A stretch of DNA of 64,000 nt, taken from positions 13,551,297 through 13,615,296 of the forward strand of contig NC_049996.1 in assembly GCF_000003815.2 (NCBI RefSeq), read 5' to 3'. The stretch is from Branchiostoma floridae (Eukaryota; Chordata; Leptocardii; Amphioxiformes; Branchiostomatidae). The translations under genes and the position numbers were made by a program. The notes under the pieces are model-generated. The model did no database searches. It was given only the letters and a program-made list of their open reading frames with translations, and was not told the origin of the DNA. Of the stretch, positions 1 to 11,267 are shown piece after piece (position 1 is the stretch's first letter; every line of letters begins with the position of its first letter).

Positions 1-388
1 CCAGTGACCACGAACCTCCAGTACCGCGCTGTTCCCAGGAACGCGCCGAACTCCTGGTACCGGTTCGTTCCTTCCTGTACGTTAGCAACGGACACGACAT
101 CCTCCCAGCTGTACGGACTCCCAACCTGCGAGTTTTCTAACTCGAAGTTTGTAATGTCATGCGTGATGTCTCCGTAGTTGCTGACTGCAATGCGGGTGAG
201 AGTTGTGGGCGCTGCGAGGTCCAGTACGATGTACCAGTTGTTGTAGTACTGACCCATGTCCCCTGGGTTCCAGTAGGTTTTAATGTCCCAATCCAAGGCC
301 TTTGTGGCATCGTATGTAATACCGTTACTGACCCAAGGAATTCCAGATGAGTTAACAACCCATGCCGAGTCCTGTTCCAACCATGCAC
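1..388 (-). CDS. Gene A: F5/8 type C (discoidin) domain exon, partial
   Basis: This exon encodes about 129 residues of an F5/8 type C / discoidin-like galactose-binding domain, which in this family mediates extracellular binding to carbohydrate, lipid or protein. The open frame reads ...AWLEQDSAWVVNS, then TYDATKALDWDIKTYW, WYIVLDLAAPTTLTRIAVSN and finally ARYWRFVVTG at the window edge. The A-x-D-W...W pattern and the late YWRF are hallmarks of the fold. The acceptor is tttag at 389-390. The exon begins with two bases that complete a split codon, so the preceding intron is phase 1. The 3' part of the exon lies outside the window. By strand, spacing and phase it is the ectodomain of the type II receptor whose membrane exon is at 2635-2786. 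One exon between this and the stalk exon at 2061 appears to be missing, because the phases (0 out, 1 in) do not match directly. Confidence 0.85.
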
Positions 389-2060
389 CTAAACAAGAGT
401 ATATAGAATCGTTAGACTTACTTACTCAGGCTTAATCGTTACTTACTTACTTACTTAATAGTTAGCGAGCTCTATTTAAAAGAGGAGCGTTCAAACTTGA
501 GCTTACACAGGAAATTTCAGCCTATCTAATGGTAGTAAAAATCTCGTACTTTTTCCTTACGCGAAGCAAATTAGGTGGCAATGATTCGTGTTTTGCTCCG
601 TACTTTTTACATGGAAATCATAGAACATAATCTTTCCAGACATATTCTGATGATACAGAAGTAAAAATGGTGTTCTTGTGTCAATGACATTAAAGTTACA
701 TTCCACACATTCTAAGAACATTCTTTAAATACATTATTGTGATCATCATGTTGCAGGCGACACCCAGTAACGTTAGGTAAGGGATAACGAAAAAAAAAGG
801 TGGACAATCGATCTGCAACCTGAGGTGTGAGGTCAAATTGTCTGATCACACTTCACCCTTCTTTTTCTCCCCACTTACCTTCTAATTTAGAAAAAACGAA
901 TGCCTGGAAAGTAATGACTCCAATGATTTGTAATTTGGAGGATATTGATAAAAGACTTCATACTATGAAGTTGTGCCTGAAAATCTGAGTTGTGCTTGTT
1001 ATTTCTTGGTGAGGCCAAGAACTTATTGAACCCCCCTCGTAACTCCATTAGTACCCAAAACGACGTGTTTAACTTCACTTCATGTGACCACATGGGTTCC
1101 GTTAAGACCCTAGCTGTATACGCCTAAGTGCGGTATCAGCATTTTCAATAATGGAAAAATGAGATATGTACAGGTGTAGACAACTATCTCCCACCGTTCT
1201 CGGTCGCTAATGCATGTTGCTTGTGTGGATTGTTTGTCTTCTTTTCTCGCCTTACGCTGGTCGCATTTGATGAAAGCTGGAGATTTAAAAAAATGATATG
1301 TACATCCTAATTATAAACCGGACAGACTTCCTTAACACAGTAAAGAAGATTACATTTCGTGGCCATTAGTACTAACCATACATTTTATGCAAGGAACCGT
1401 CCATTGACGAAGAAAGAAAAATAACTTAAAGAATAGATCGAAATGTCGAAAAGTGACACATCGTAAAAAAAGAAAGATTAAATGGATGGGGGATTAGGTT
1501 GGAAGATTTTCGGTTGTGGTGACCAAACTGTAAAATACTAAGACTATCTGATAGATGTGATAAGTACAGTTCACATGGCATTCAACAACATATAAGCCTG
1601 TGTTACCAACACCTTATACATAAAAACATGTCAGCAAACCGAAAACCTTCAAAGGGTATTTTGTCATGCAGGAACTGACAAGCCAATTGCCAGATACAAG
1701 ACCTACACCAGTACCAGTATATACATCAAATGTTGATATTACTTTGGGTATTATAGCTCTCATATTTAACAGTACTAGTGGCTCCAATAGATTCAAGGCA
1801 CGCAAGGGAAGACATTGTGTCAACTTGCTTAGCCTGCTGAAAGCAGACCTAAAGCACAGGGGCCGAACCCTTCCTACAACAGCAAAAGAAACTCCTGGAG
1901 CTAAGGGAGCTCGAAGGATGCAAAGCGCAGTGGAAAAGGATGAAACAAGACTGAATGCATCTACAGGACTTTTCAAAGGCTGTAGATGCAGAATGCAGTG
2001 AATGATGATGAGTGCTGGTATTGCTTTCCTAAATCCTTGGGGGTTAGTTGTCATTATTAC
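389..2060. other. Gene A intron region with a mariner-like relic
   Basis: No supported exon was found here. The region contains (ctta)n-like sequence at about 428-457 and the right-hand third of a mariner-like repeat at 735-1039, which closely matches 20780-21079. Open frames on both strands around 1614-2129 lack family similarity, apart from the small stalk exon at the right edge. A phase 0-to-1 exon needed to join the stalk to the F5/8 exon should lie here. Confidence 0.4.
735..1039. repeat. Truncated mariner-like non-autonomous element
   Basis: Sequence from the gtgatcat core to a right terminus ending CCCTCG followed by TA matches the right third of the complete element at 20185-21079. 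Shared landmarks are caggcgacacccagtaacg, gggataacgaaaaaaa and the inverted-repeat stretch around the two matching ttcatactatgaagttgtg segments. The left end is not present here, so the copy is truncated. Confidence 0.65.
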
Positions 2061-2132
2061 CTGAATGTACGCGATGGTTACATCATTGGCCGAAGCAGGG
2101 GTGACAGACTGAATGGCTGTAGTCGTCAAATC
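2061..2132 (-). CDS. Gene A: extracellular stalk exon (24 codons)
   Basis: This 72-bp open exon is bounded by an acceptor (ttacccag, minus strand) and a donor (CAG|gtaata). It encodes a Thr/Ser/Ala-rich linker starting DLTTTAIQSVTP. It begins and ends in phase 0. Length and phases are identical to the stalk exon of gene C at 32698-32769, and the composition is similar. The preceding membrane exon (2635-2786) ends in phase 0, so the join is in frame. It probably forms a juxtamembrane stem. The assignment rests on splice sites, phase and the paralogous exon, not on a recognisable domain. Confidence 0.55.
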
Positions 2133-2634
2133 CTGGGTAAAGAATAAAACATAATTTAAACGATAGTGATAGTAACACTATAACAACAAGAGTTCTGAGA
2201 GCTCATATCTCCAGGAAATATTCTGATATGCAAATGGTCACATCTGCATGACTTAGGATTTTCTTTGTAAACATTTATTTAACTTACACAGGTAACACTG
2301 TCGACAATCGAACCATCCCATTTCAATTCTTTTATAGTATTTTTAGAGTACTTTGCACTAGTACATTATGCTAATAACCAATTCATTTGGTATATACGTA
2401 TCTTCCACCAGCAACAAACTACATTCGTTACACGAGTCCTATCATGGAAACACCATAAACTTTCCTCAATAAATTTGCACATGTACATCTATGCCTAAGA
2501 TAACTACGACCTGCATTGTAAATACCATAAAAATCAGTTCGGGACCAGAGGGTATTTATCTATATAGGTTGTAAAAAAATAAGTTACAAAAATACTGACA
2601 TATTTGTGCATTGAAAGTAAGATACGACACTAAC

Positions 2635-2786
2635 CGTTTGGATGTCTGTTCCGTTCTCAGGTTTATAAGCAAGATGCATTGCCGTTAGACAACTAGATGC
2701 CGCCAGAAGTGCAGCTACAACAGCGAGGATAACGACTCGAAGTAGACAGGAGCGGGAACACACCATGCAACACATTTTGAATGAAC
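2635..2786 (-). CDS. Gene A: signal-anchor transmembrane exon
   Basis: The exon reads GSFKMCCMVCSRSC, then a hydrophobic run LLRVVILAVVAALLAASSCL, then HLAYKPENGTDIQT. A basic residue on the N-terminal side and no signal-peptidase context indicate a type II signal anchor with the tail inside. The Cys-rich start (CCMVCSRSC) could be palmitoylated. The acceptor taacag precedes a phase-1 start, and the donor ACG|gttagt gives phase 0. The pattern R-[GV]-x-I-[IL]-A... followed by PEN is shared with membrane exons of gene B (24836-24984) and gene C (33538-33686), so the three are paralogous. The N of ENGT is a potential N-glycosylation site just outside the membrane. Confidence 0.8.
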
Positions 2787-2906
2787 CTGTTACTGTTACG
2801 AAAAAAAAAAACAGTCGGCGTTAGAACACTACAACATATGTCAGTGTATGCTGTTTATGTTCTTATTTTATCATTAAAAAGGGTGACCCTGTATTAGGTT
2901 TTAGGT

Positions 2907-3055
2907 AGTCTCCAAGCAGACCCTACGGTGCCTTAGAAATAGTATCAAAGGTGCCCGTTTGACTCCCTTAGCCGGCTATCTCCCTTTGGCCAGCTATACT
3001 CCTTTGGCAGCTTTGATACTATCTCTAAGGCACCGTTGGATCTGCTTGGAGACTA
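2907..3055. mobile_element. Hairpin MITE with ~45-bp terminal inverted repeats
   Basis: The left arm at 2907-2951 (agtctccaagcaga...agtatcaaag) is the near-perfect inverse of the right arm at 3011-3055 (ctttgatact...tctgcttggagact). Between them is a roughly 59-bp spacer with repeated ggct-type motifs. An 11-bp direct repeat, aggttttaggt, flanks the hairpin on both sides and is a candidate target-site duplication. The element carries no coding sequence. It lies in the gene A intron between the membrane exon and the 3625 tail exon. Confidence 0.75.
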
Positions 3056-3624
3056 GGTTTTAGGTGACACTATTTTAGGTAAATATTGTCTATTAGTGAA
3101 AACATGTGAGGTGGAAGATAGTTATTCAAAGACTGGCAGATTGTAAAGCTTTGTATTGCCAGGGTAAAACTGGTAAAAAGGCAGGCAAGAAGTTTGTAAT
3201 GCTTTTAAGTAAGTAAGTAATTAAAGTAAGAAACATCAAGGTTTGCTGTGTTCAAAGCATGTTCAGTGTTAAATGTACATATCTGTAGCATATTGTAATA
3301 TATTTTTTATAAATGCACGTGAAAGAGTTGCTATTTTTTTAAGTGCCCCTTTTTAGGTTTCCTCTTTTTTTGCATACTAGACACTGACAAGAATGTTTCA
3401 GTTCCAGAATGGTTCAGAAATGTTATCTTATTTTTTGTCTTCCATTTTGTGAGGTTTGTTGTAACTGTTTCGGAGCTACTGGGATAACGCATATGACAGT
3501 TTGCAAGAAATCTACAATTATAATGAATAAAACTAAAATATCAGAAAGTAATAATTATTAAGAGAGGTATAAGACGTTAGATTTAGTTTTTGGGCTGGAG
3601 TTCAAGCTGTAGTTCAAACAGTAC

Positions 3625-3858
3625 CTTCTTCATTCTGTCCACCAGACACGTACATGGGGTTGGTAAGCAAGCCAGAGGCGTGCCTTCGTGATTTAATGGG
3701 TAGTGTAGTGTTTTTCTTGTCCGCTGACTGTCGAAAAGTATGTCCTTGGTTTTCAATCCCAGCTGCGTCGAATGACTGATACACGTGGCTGGCAGGACCA
3801 TCAGCAGGAGTGCATTCGATTTCTGCTCCTTCGTCCATAGTAGACGCTGCTGGTTGTT
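3625..3858 (-). CDS. Gene A: cytoplasmic tail exon A1 (HVYQSF and NPMY motifs)
   Basis: This symmetric phase 1-1 exon of 77 full codons follows the acceptor tttgcacag and ends at the donor GAAG|gtactg. It carries two tyrosine motifs: DGPASHVYQSF, whose Tyr codon is 3779-3781, and LTNPMYVSGG, an NPxY motif of the kind that binds PTB domains or clathrin adaptors. A basic patch (KSRRH) lies between them. It joins in phase to the membrane exon at 2635-2786, giving EE-G-SFKM. An in-frame ATG at 3838 could also serve as a start if this were a first exon. However, the open frame and a good acceptor upstream of the ATG, and the homologous internal exons in genes B and D, favour an internal exon. It shares its flanking intron sequence (4090-4340) with exon A2. 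Confidence 0.8.
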
Positions 3859-4089
3859 CTGTGCAAATGATGTGAAAAGTAGAACTCAATACCGTGAAGT
3901 AAAAGAAAAAGCTGAAGAAAATGTGTCTGTTAAATATATAAACATTTAGAATTATTTGAACTAATATAGGGCCAAGAGAGCGCTCAGTAAACAATTTTGT
4001 TCGCCATGTCTCAGTCTTTATAATTTTTTTTTTTTTTTCGAATTATTTTGATCAACAGATGAACGGAAAAGAAAAGATATAGACACCCA

Positions 4090-4340
4090 ACTAGCCAGCG
4101 GGGGGCTTAAGGTGTCCTTCAGACAGGTGATAAATACATTTTGAATAATTCATATTTAATATAATGACCTTAGGGAAAACAGAAATGCCGCAAGAGATAA
4201 AAGTGACACGTGTCCTAACAATATACCGCCGAGGTTGATACCCGCTGTGCCTCCTACGTTTTGTCCTTAGGAAAGGCACGTTACACGACCTTCCTCACGT
4301 GTAAAATGGGTACCTGATTTCGGTCGGGATGGTAAAAGAA
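4090..4340. repeat. Diverged repeat with SINE-like segment, copy 1
   Basis: This stretch matches 17355-17610, beginning with gcggggggcttaaggtgt and continuing through a segment with gaggttgatacccgc (a B-box-like sequence) followed by ggaaaggcac...ttacacgacc and gggtacctgatttcgg. The second half resembles tRNA-derived SINE bodies of deuterostomes. The family assignment is from memory and tentative. The shared block next to exons A1 and A2 suggests that exon and intron were duplicated together. Confidence 0.5.
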
Positions 4341-5495
4341 AATGTGCTTAGGAAGATATGTTTCTTGAATATATCAAGATTTAAATTCTTTCAACTAGGG
4401 TGGCGAGCGCACTGTGACCCAATATAAGCCCAAGTGCTCAGTAAGCATCTTTGTTCGTGATGTCTCAAGGACAGGTCAATCACCACCATTCACACCATTA
4501 CTATAGTGATCTTTTTAAAATGTATATAAAATTTTGGTTAAAGAACGGCACCCATTTGTCCTGGAGCGTTTCTAACAGTTTGGGATGGTTAGACGCCTAG
4601 TGGAAAGAGGTCGTATGGAAAGTAAAACTAACCATCTTTATTTCATGGCAATCTCGTTTGCTTGCCAAGGTCCGAAAAACACGTTTTAAGCCCCAGACAA
4701 ATTCAACTGTTGCAATTTTAGGCTTAGTATATGCATGAACCTTATTATGTTGAGGGTGTGCATGGAGAGTCTCAGTGTTACTCTACGTCGACGTCTACAT
4801 TGCCGAACTTAAATAAAAGATACGTGTTACTTTGTCTATTATACTTATTAGTTGACAAGTCTGTAAAGGCTCCTTCATACGAGAGCAAGAATGAGCTGGA
4901 ATGTATTCAAAGTGGATTCTAACTGCATTATGACCGCATTCTATGGCATTCCGACATTATTCGAAACGTTCTTATCACATTCGGTGGAGAACCAAAAGGG
5001 CAAGTCACTTCAAATCCTGTCAGAATCTAGCCAAACGAATCTAGAATATACTACGGATTCACTGAAATAGAAAATTAATTTCATACTGACGGCACTTTGG
5101 CTCATTCATTTTAGTGTGAAGGGGACATAAGGTTCATTTCGAATTACCGCTCGGTTACTTCGGTTTCAGTGTGAATGCCGTATTAAGCGTATGCTAACTT
5201 GATAGGGAATGACGTGAAATCTTACAAAATCCTGTTGACCTTTTTGGGTCGGCAGCTCGCAAGGACATCCAATTTCTTAACTTACATAAGTGGGGCGATG
5301 TAAAAGGATTGACTGTATTTCAACTCTATTAAAATCATCTACGTCTGTCTATAATGAAGAGCTTAACTGCATTTGCTGGGTCACTTCTACTAAAAAAGAG
5401 AATATCTACTGACCCTAGTTTTGCCGTAACCATAAAAACATTTTTTTTTCCTTGGGCTTAACTGGTAAAATGCAAAATACAAATGATTGCATTAA

Positions 5496-6410
5496 CAACC
5501 CTATCTAGACCAGGGGGGGGGGCTAAAAGTGCCCGCGCCAACTTTGACGTCGTATAACTGGCGAACGACGTGTGCTAGGACTACGAAACTTGGTGACTTT
5601 TCCTAAAATATTGTTGGCAACAATTCTGTGAAAAAAATTTTAGTTTGTAATTTTTCGTGTTGCCATGGCAACGGGTTTCTGACAGGCATATTTTCCCAAA
5701 TTTACTAATTTCAGCTTGAATTATGGGATTTCATGGTTTTATTGCTAGATCAAACTTGTTTATTAATATCATTAACATCCTGTGTAATTTTAAGTCACAT
5801 TTCAAATCAAATATTCATAATTTATGCTAATTTGATGACGTCATGGGTCAACATCCAAGATGGCGGACAATGTCATTTTCAACGATAAATACATGTAATT
5901 TTTGCTAAAATACCGTCAAAATCTTTTATTTTCTTACAAAACACAATCACTTGATCATTTTTAGTCCATTTCTATTGGGTTTTGGGGTTATATGTGGAAA
6001 AAGTCGTATTTTAGAAAATTCATGCTTGTCGATCCAAGATGGCGGACAAATTACGTCATTTTCTGACGTCATATAGACGTCAGTGTCGTCGTCATTGGCA
6101 ACAAAAGTCTTGGCAGACTTAGACACTAATAAGATAAGGTTTATAGTCATCATTTTGTTCAATACATTTATGTATAGCGGAAATTTCATATTTTGACGAT
6201 TTTAGCCCAAAATATGACATTATGACGTCATAATTACGTCATATTGCGTCATAACGATACCAAAAATACAGGAAATATAAAACTTCACTAGTACATCATT
6301 CCCTCCAAATTTAGTGATCGTAACCCAAGCCGTTTTGAAATTACGAAGGGAGGGTCAAAAGAGCCCCCCCCTTGGTCCCAGGAATCCAAAAAAGCCTGGT
6401 CTAGATAGGG
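5496..6410. mobile_element. piggyBac-like non-autonomous element (complete copy)
   Basis: The ends are inverted: ACCCTATCTAGACCAGG on the left and CCTGGTCTAGATAGGGT on the right, with TTAA immediately outside on each side (5492-5495 and 6411-6414). A left-end CAA lies between TTAA and CCCTATC. TTAA targets with CCCT termini are the piggyBac signature. Both ends carry homopolymer G/C tracts, and the interior has repeated tgacgtca and aagatggcgg motifs. There is no transposase. Related ends occur at 18938, 22596 and 53123. The paralogous site in copy 2 (about 8845-8855) is empty. Confidence 0.75.
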
Positions 6411-6541
6411 TTAAAGGGGTTTTATATGTGCGAACACACAAAACTCAGGCAAAAATAACACTCCTTAAGGAGGCAAAGACAAAGGTAGATATGTTGGCAT
6501 AGTTTAGCTAGTTGCTACTGCGAGTGATATTTAATATGTAC

Positions 6542-6724
6542 CAGTTCGTTGGGACGAGCCATGTGCGTACATAGGGTTGATCAGCATGGCGCGGCTTACA
6601 GTACTAATCGCTTCCTTACAGGATGCTTCCTCATCATCATTGTTTTGATGACCAGTCTGTTGGGGGATGATGATGTCTTCTCCCTCAGCAGTATTGAATT
6701 CTGTCTCCGCGGCCTCTGGCATGC
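6542..6724 (-). CDS. Gene A: cytoplasmic tail exon B1 (NPMY motif)
   Basis: This is a symmetric phase 1-1 exon of 60 full codons with acceptor ccagcag and donor ACTG|gtacat. It reads GMPEAAETEFNTAEGEDIII, an acidic middle part (NNDDEEAS), and then MLINPMYAHGSS. The NPMY at the end is an NPxY-type sorting or adaptor motif, equivalent in position to that of exons A1 and B2. The exon has exactly the same length as exon B2 (183 bp), its counterpart in the tandem duplication. Because the length is a multiple of three and both phases are 1, it can be included or skipped without breaking the frame. Confidence 0.75.
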
Positions 6725-8383
6725 CTGCTGGGAACATAGAAGTTATAATGACTGATCGTTTCTGATAGTAGTGTGTGGTTTATTTAGAACTCAACGGTGC
6801 AGATTTACAAGATTCGCTATATTACGCCTTAGATGCAAAATATTTTTAAAAAATTGTAATGGTCGGTAGGTTTATCGTTGCCATCTTTTTCTGATACCTA
6901 ATAAAAAATACACGCCAAACGTCACACTTTACAGTTGTGCATATCTAAAACCATCTATCTATCTAAAGCTTTTTAGTTGCCAAAGTAAAAATAAAATCAC
7001 CTCTCCAGTGGAATTGTTCCTAAAAATTTTTGGAAGAAAGTGATATAACCCTTGAAGATTACAAAAAAAGTGCAGACGCTCTCGTCACGAGTCTTGAAAT
7101 CTTAGTTTAACACAAAATGAGGAGCAACTAATCACAAATCATGAGGCATCTAAGAAGTGATCAAATACCGATTTTTGCTTGCTTGCAAGCAAAGGATTAA
7201 AAATGTCGGTATAAAAGAGAGCATATAAGCGGCAAGCTAAAAACAAAAACTACTAGCCTTATACAAGTGCCACGCCTGTTTCTCATTTTGTCCTTCACAA
7301 GATTCTTCAAGCACAATCACCATAATTAGTGTTTTCTGTAGCTCGGCGCTCTCTGCCATTAACGATCAAACGTCGTGGGGTATAGCTTTTTATAAAAGCT
7401 CCGAAGCAATCATGCGGGGAGTAAGGTTTTGAAGTAACTCAATTGTTGTGCCAGACTAATAATTTGAAGATAAATAAAATTACAACATGCGGATTGGGTA
7501 AAATGTATTATGCATTGCCTTTAACGATTTCATAGGTTTCGTAAAAGTAAAAAGGCATATTATGTGTTTTTTTTTCAATTCATTTTCTTTTTCTTTGCCT
7601 TTCTTTCTGTCTTTTTTACTATAATTCTTCTATCTTTCGTTGTCCCCCTGAAGGCGTTTAGAAAGCAAATCTCGTGGCATCTGCTATCTCTACCACCATG
7701 CATCGTCCGTATGACCAAAATATGACAAAATCACTCTACTCCTTACTACACCCAGTTCATATAATCTCCAGAGCAAAACACTATAATGGAATTGTAAATA
7801 TAATATTGTGAGTTAAAATAATATCGTGACACATGTGAGAAAAAGGTGACGATAATTTTAGTCATGGCGCATAACAGCATTGTTGTTGCTCTATTGGCTA
7901 TCTAAACAATCATCCACCTACAAACATCACAAACCACAGAATGCATGCCTTCTTAGTTTGAATCATCAGGTAAATATTGGCTTTGCAAATAATGCCGACA
8001 TAAAAATGGATTTTTCTAAGTCATCATTTCCCCTACCTTGGGAAAAATGTGTTTCTATATCAACTAAATGTCACCTAACTTTCAGATACGGACGTTAGTG
8101 ACCCAAAGCATACAGTCTTGGTTTACAAATAGCCTAAATGTATGTATGTAAAACCTAAAGTTAATCATACCAAAGTTATCAGTGTAAATAAAGTCAGCTT
8201 GGCATACATTATCTTTACGTTCGATGCACTCTCATGTGTAAAAAATAGGCGGTCATGGGAGTCTGTATAAGAAAAAAAAGCACAAAAATAAATGATTATG
8301 TGTCAACCAAAAATGAGGTACTATGCGCAGATAGTGCTGTGGGTAAATGTCCTTGGCATCCAAGTCCCTAATGTTAAGTATTG

Positions 8384-8403
8384 CCCCCCCCCCCCCCCCC
8401 CCC
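8384..8403 (+). repeat. Poly-C tract, copy 1
   Basis: A run of about 20 C lies directly after gttaagtattg. The same tract, about 16 C, lies at the same place in duplicate copy 2 (15932-15947). The homopolymer therefore predates the duplication. Confidence 0.9.
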
Positions 8404-9970
8404 TCCTAACACATACACAAGCAAAATCCTATATGCGCTTATTGCCCCCATTACCACTTATTGGCAAATGTCAGCCAAAAAAAGAAGAAAATAAGGCAGG
8501 AAGAAAAAAAAAAACACGAAAAAAATATTACTAATAAAATCGCGGAATAGAGTAAATTATAATCAATCTCTGTAAAACTACACGAAAAACTTCAAACATG
8601 GTCACCTATTTTGTTGTTACCCTTAAAGCTGTTCATGTTGTTAATTAAATACACTGTTTTGGCTTAATATGCTACATTTCGTTCTACAATTTCTTCCTGC
8701 AAGAATATTTTTCTTCATAAAAAAATTGTCATGTAGTAAGCAAAACAAGAAAAATATTTTTTGGCAGTGTATCAACATTAATTCTTTATTTTTATTTTCT
8801 ATTGGCTGAACTGGCGACACGCCGGAATAAAAATAATTGCATTATGGGGTTTTATAGCTGCAGACACACAAACTCTGTCAGAAACAAAGTGCTATTGGAG
8901 GCAAACACAAAGATTAATATTTCAGTATAGGTTACACTGTGCGAAAGGGTGTCATTTCCGGACGTTTCTATGTTTGTATACATCCGGATCGGGACCGTTT
9001 CTGGATATATCCGGACAATATCCGGACGAAATCTGACATGACTCCCCTGCGTTTTCGGAAAATTTCAGGAGTCCGGAACGGGACCATTTAATTCCTGCCT
9101 CATATCCGGATTTCCAGTAATGGAACGTTTTCGGACTCTTTGGAGACAAACCACGTTCCGAATATTTCGTATATATCCGGATAATTTCAGAAGTCCGGAA
9201 CGGGACCAAATAATTACGTCTCATATCCGGATTTCCAGTAATGGAACGTGTTCGGACTCTTTGGATACAAATCACGTTCCGAATATTTCGTATTAATCCG
9301 GATAATTTCAGGAGTCAAGAATGGGACCATATAATCATGTCGCATATCCGGATTTCAAGTAATGGAACGTTCTAGGACTCTTTGGAGACAAAACACGTTC
9401 CGAATATTTCATATTTTCTGAGCGCGTTCGGGGCTATTACGCCCCGAAAAGGTTGCATAAACTTAAGATATACTGAAACATCATAGGAACAATACAACAC
9501 ATTATTTCAGAATATCCAGTAACTTAACGATCATGCTAAATACCTAATATTTAACGTTTCCTGTCCGTTTTAACCCCGAAAATGCTAACTCGGTAAGGCT
9601 ACATTTTGTGAAAGCTTTTCAAAGACTTTCCTGTATAAATCAGATGACACAAGTATCACAACAAATACATTATGTGGAGGAACAGATCATGTTAACGTCA
9701 AGGGGCAAATCAATATGCATTTGTCTCTTAGTCTTACTAAGGAAGTTTTAGCTCACTACAACCTCATTGGTCTTCACAAAAAGTGAAGCTCGAATGAAGC
9801 CAAAGTTAAACAGTTCACTGTCAGATCCAATAATATCAAGCCCAAGTCAATAACATCATAACAAAACTGATCAGTTTAAATGTACAATATCAAATGTACA
9901 GTATCCGACACAAGTCTAACGTTATAAACCATACAATCAATATTCGTAGGATAAAAATGTCATTACGAAA

Positions 9971-10309
9971 TCAGTACGACAGTCCATTTTCAAGTCCTCT
10001 ATAAGTCCGTATCGTGTTGACTGTGGAATCATCGTCCGGGGCGCCCTCTTCTGCGTCTTTGTGGTAGTGGACGATCATTGGCGACGGAAGATGCTCTGGC
10101 AAGACCCCGCAATATCGACGGCACGTCTCGAGGACAGTCCGCTCCATTGCATAGTCCAGGCACCGTCCGTCTTCAGAGTAGAAACAGTTCTGGCAGGATA
10201 TTCCGGATACAACGGCACCGGGCACAGACTGTCGTATTAGTGTTACCAGGAGGTAGGCCTCGGTCGTCGGCATGGCAGGACAGGCGATTGGGAAACAGAG
10301 GCTCAGCGG
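9971..10309 (-). CDS. Possible captured terminal exon inside the CACTA-like element
   Basis: An open frame of 112 codons plus stop follows the acceptor-like tttttcattccag on the minus strand. The translation is Cys-rich in the middle (GISCQNCFYSEDGRCLDY, then ETCRRYCGVLPEH), with a hydrophobic beginning (LCFPIACPAM) and an acidic DDDSTVN near the end. I do not recognise the family. Its position well inside the transposon and the presence of a second exon-like segment at about 11110 suggest a captured host gene fragment or the element's own spliced gene. There is no evidence of expression. Confidence 0.35.
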   Translation of the reverse strand, partial: PLSLCFPIACPAMPTTEAYLLVTLIRQSVPGAVVSGISCQNCFYSEDGRCLDYAMERTVLETCRRYCGVLPEHLPSPMIVHYHKDAEEGAPDDDSTVNTIRTYRGLENGLSY

Positions 10310-11109
10310 CTGGAATGAAAAAAAAAACGGCTAGTAACTGCCCCGAACCCATGAACGGTACATGTAAAATTATTCAAACAACACGGCCATAAAAATCACA
10401 GCAGGACAAGACGGGGACAAAGGCAGGAATCTGGAGTCGGCTATCATCAAAGGGTGCGGGCCACACAGATGGCACAGATAAGGACCCCCAGAGAACGAAT
10501 GGAATTTTATATGCACACAATCACATTGGTCCTAGTGTGGAGATTACAGTTTCTCCTTGGTTCTAGTAAAGATTTAGCCAGCCAAAACAACAGGACAGGA
10601 AAGTTTAGAGGCAACCGTTACGGCACTTACAGCTAACTATGGAACGGGCAATTTGTAAACAAGCCGGGGATGACACGCGGGGGTTCCAGCTGAAAGAGAA
10701 GTGATCTATCATACAACAATCTTTACAAAGAGATCACACTACTAATTATTAAATACACAAAACACTAGGAAGGGATAACAGACATTACTGACAGACATAT
10801 ACGGAACTAAGAACGGTAACTGCTATGTATATACAATCTATGAACTAGAGAGCTACACCACTCACTTCTTGGTCCGGTAGCGGCTAGCGGCAGCGGCAAC
10901 TGAGATTCAAATCTAGTTTCAAACCTAACTGCTGTCACCAGCTGGTCTACTATTGGTCTTGTCAAGTCATGTGACTTCCTAATATAGTCTTGTTACCTAA
11001 GGACTCCTCCAGATGGTTCCAAGCAAGTTAGTGTCATCCATCATGCCTGTTTCACGGAAACACATGGCATTGTGCATTTTTTTTGTGAATAAATGCATCA
11101 TGTACTTAC

Positions 11110-11262
11110 CAGTTTCAAAGTTGTACACAGCTGCAAACGCTGTGGCGCGGTGTAGGCTGTTATCTGCAACGACTGCCCCAGTAGGCGCGCCGTTGACATG
11201 CCAACGTACTGGTCTGCTCGGCACTTTGCACAGCTTGCATAACCGCTTTACGAGTAAAGTTG
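11110..11262 (-). CDS. Possible exon inside the CACTA-like element
   Basis: An open frame containing SRPVRWHVNGAPTGAVV and then FAAVYNFETG ends at a strong donor, ACTG|gtaagt (minus strand). The sequence looks protein-like. The 5' boundary is uncertain. The out-phase is 1, but the frame needed to read the 112-codon segment at 9971-10309 from its acceptor is phase 0. The two are therefore not simply adjacent exons, or one boundary is wrong. Confidence 0.25.
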
Positions 11263-11267
11263 CCTCG

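Larger units (their letters stand above)
5440..8540. repeat. Tandem segmental duplication, copy 1
   Basis: This head-to-tail duplicate is matched in order to copy 2 at about 8795-16580. Shared anchors include the gene A tail exon (6542-6724 vs 12720-12902), cagtggaattgttcct (7011 vs 13387), tgcagacgctctcgtcac (7071 vs 13450), the ttctttctgtctttt tract (about 7600 vs 13980) and gtgtcaaccaaaa followed by a poly-C tract (8301-8403 vs 15848-15947). The copies are clearly diverged, with many substitutions and indels, so the event is old. Copy 1 contains a piggyBac-like insertion (5496-6410) that copy 2 lacks. Confidence 0.85.

Noticed and set aside
879-903. A 25-bp phase 0-to-1 microexon (acceptor ctttccag, donor gtaagt) that would join gene A stalk to the F5/8 exon
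   Set aside because: It lies inside the truncated mariner-like repeat, and the other copy of that repeat lacks the donor. The phase match is probably chance.
1614-2129. Long open frames on both strands
   Set aside because: No domain, no consistent splice structure and low-complexity composition. Only the first 72 bp on the minus strand behave as an exon.
8952-9275. A 107-codon open frame at the left end of the CACTA-like element
   Set aside because: It is made of repeated tccggatat subterminal motifs and pseudo-repeats; the apparent protein is an artefact.
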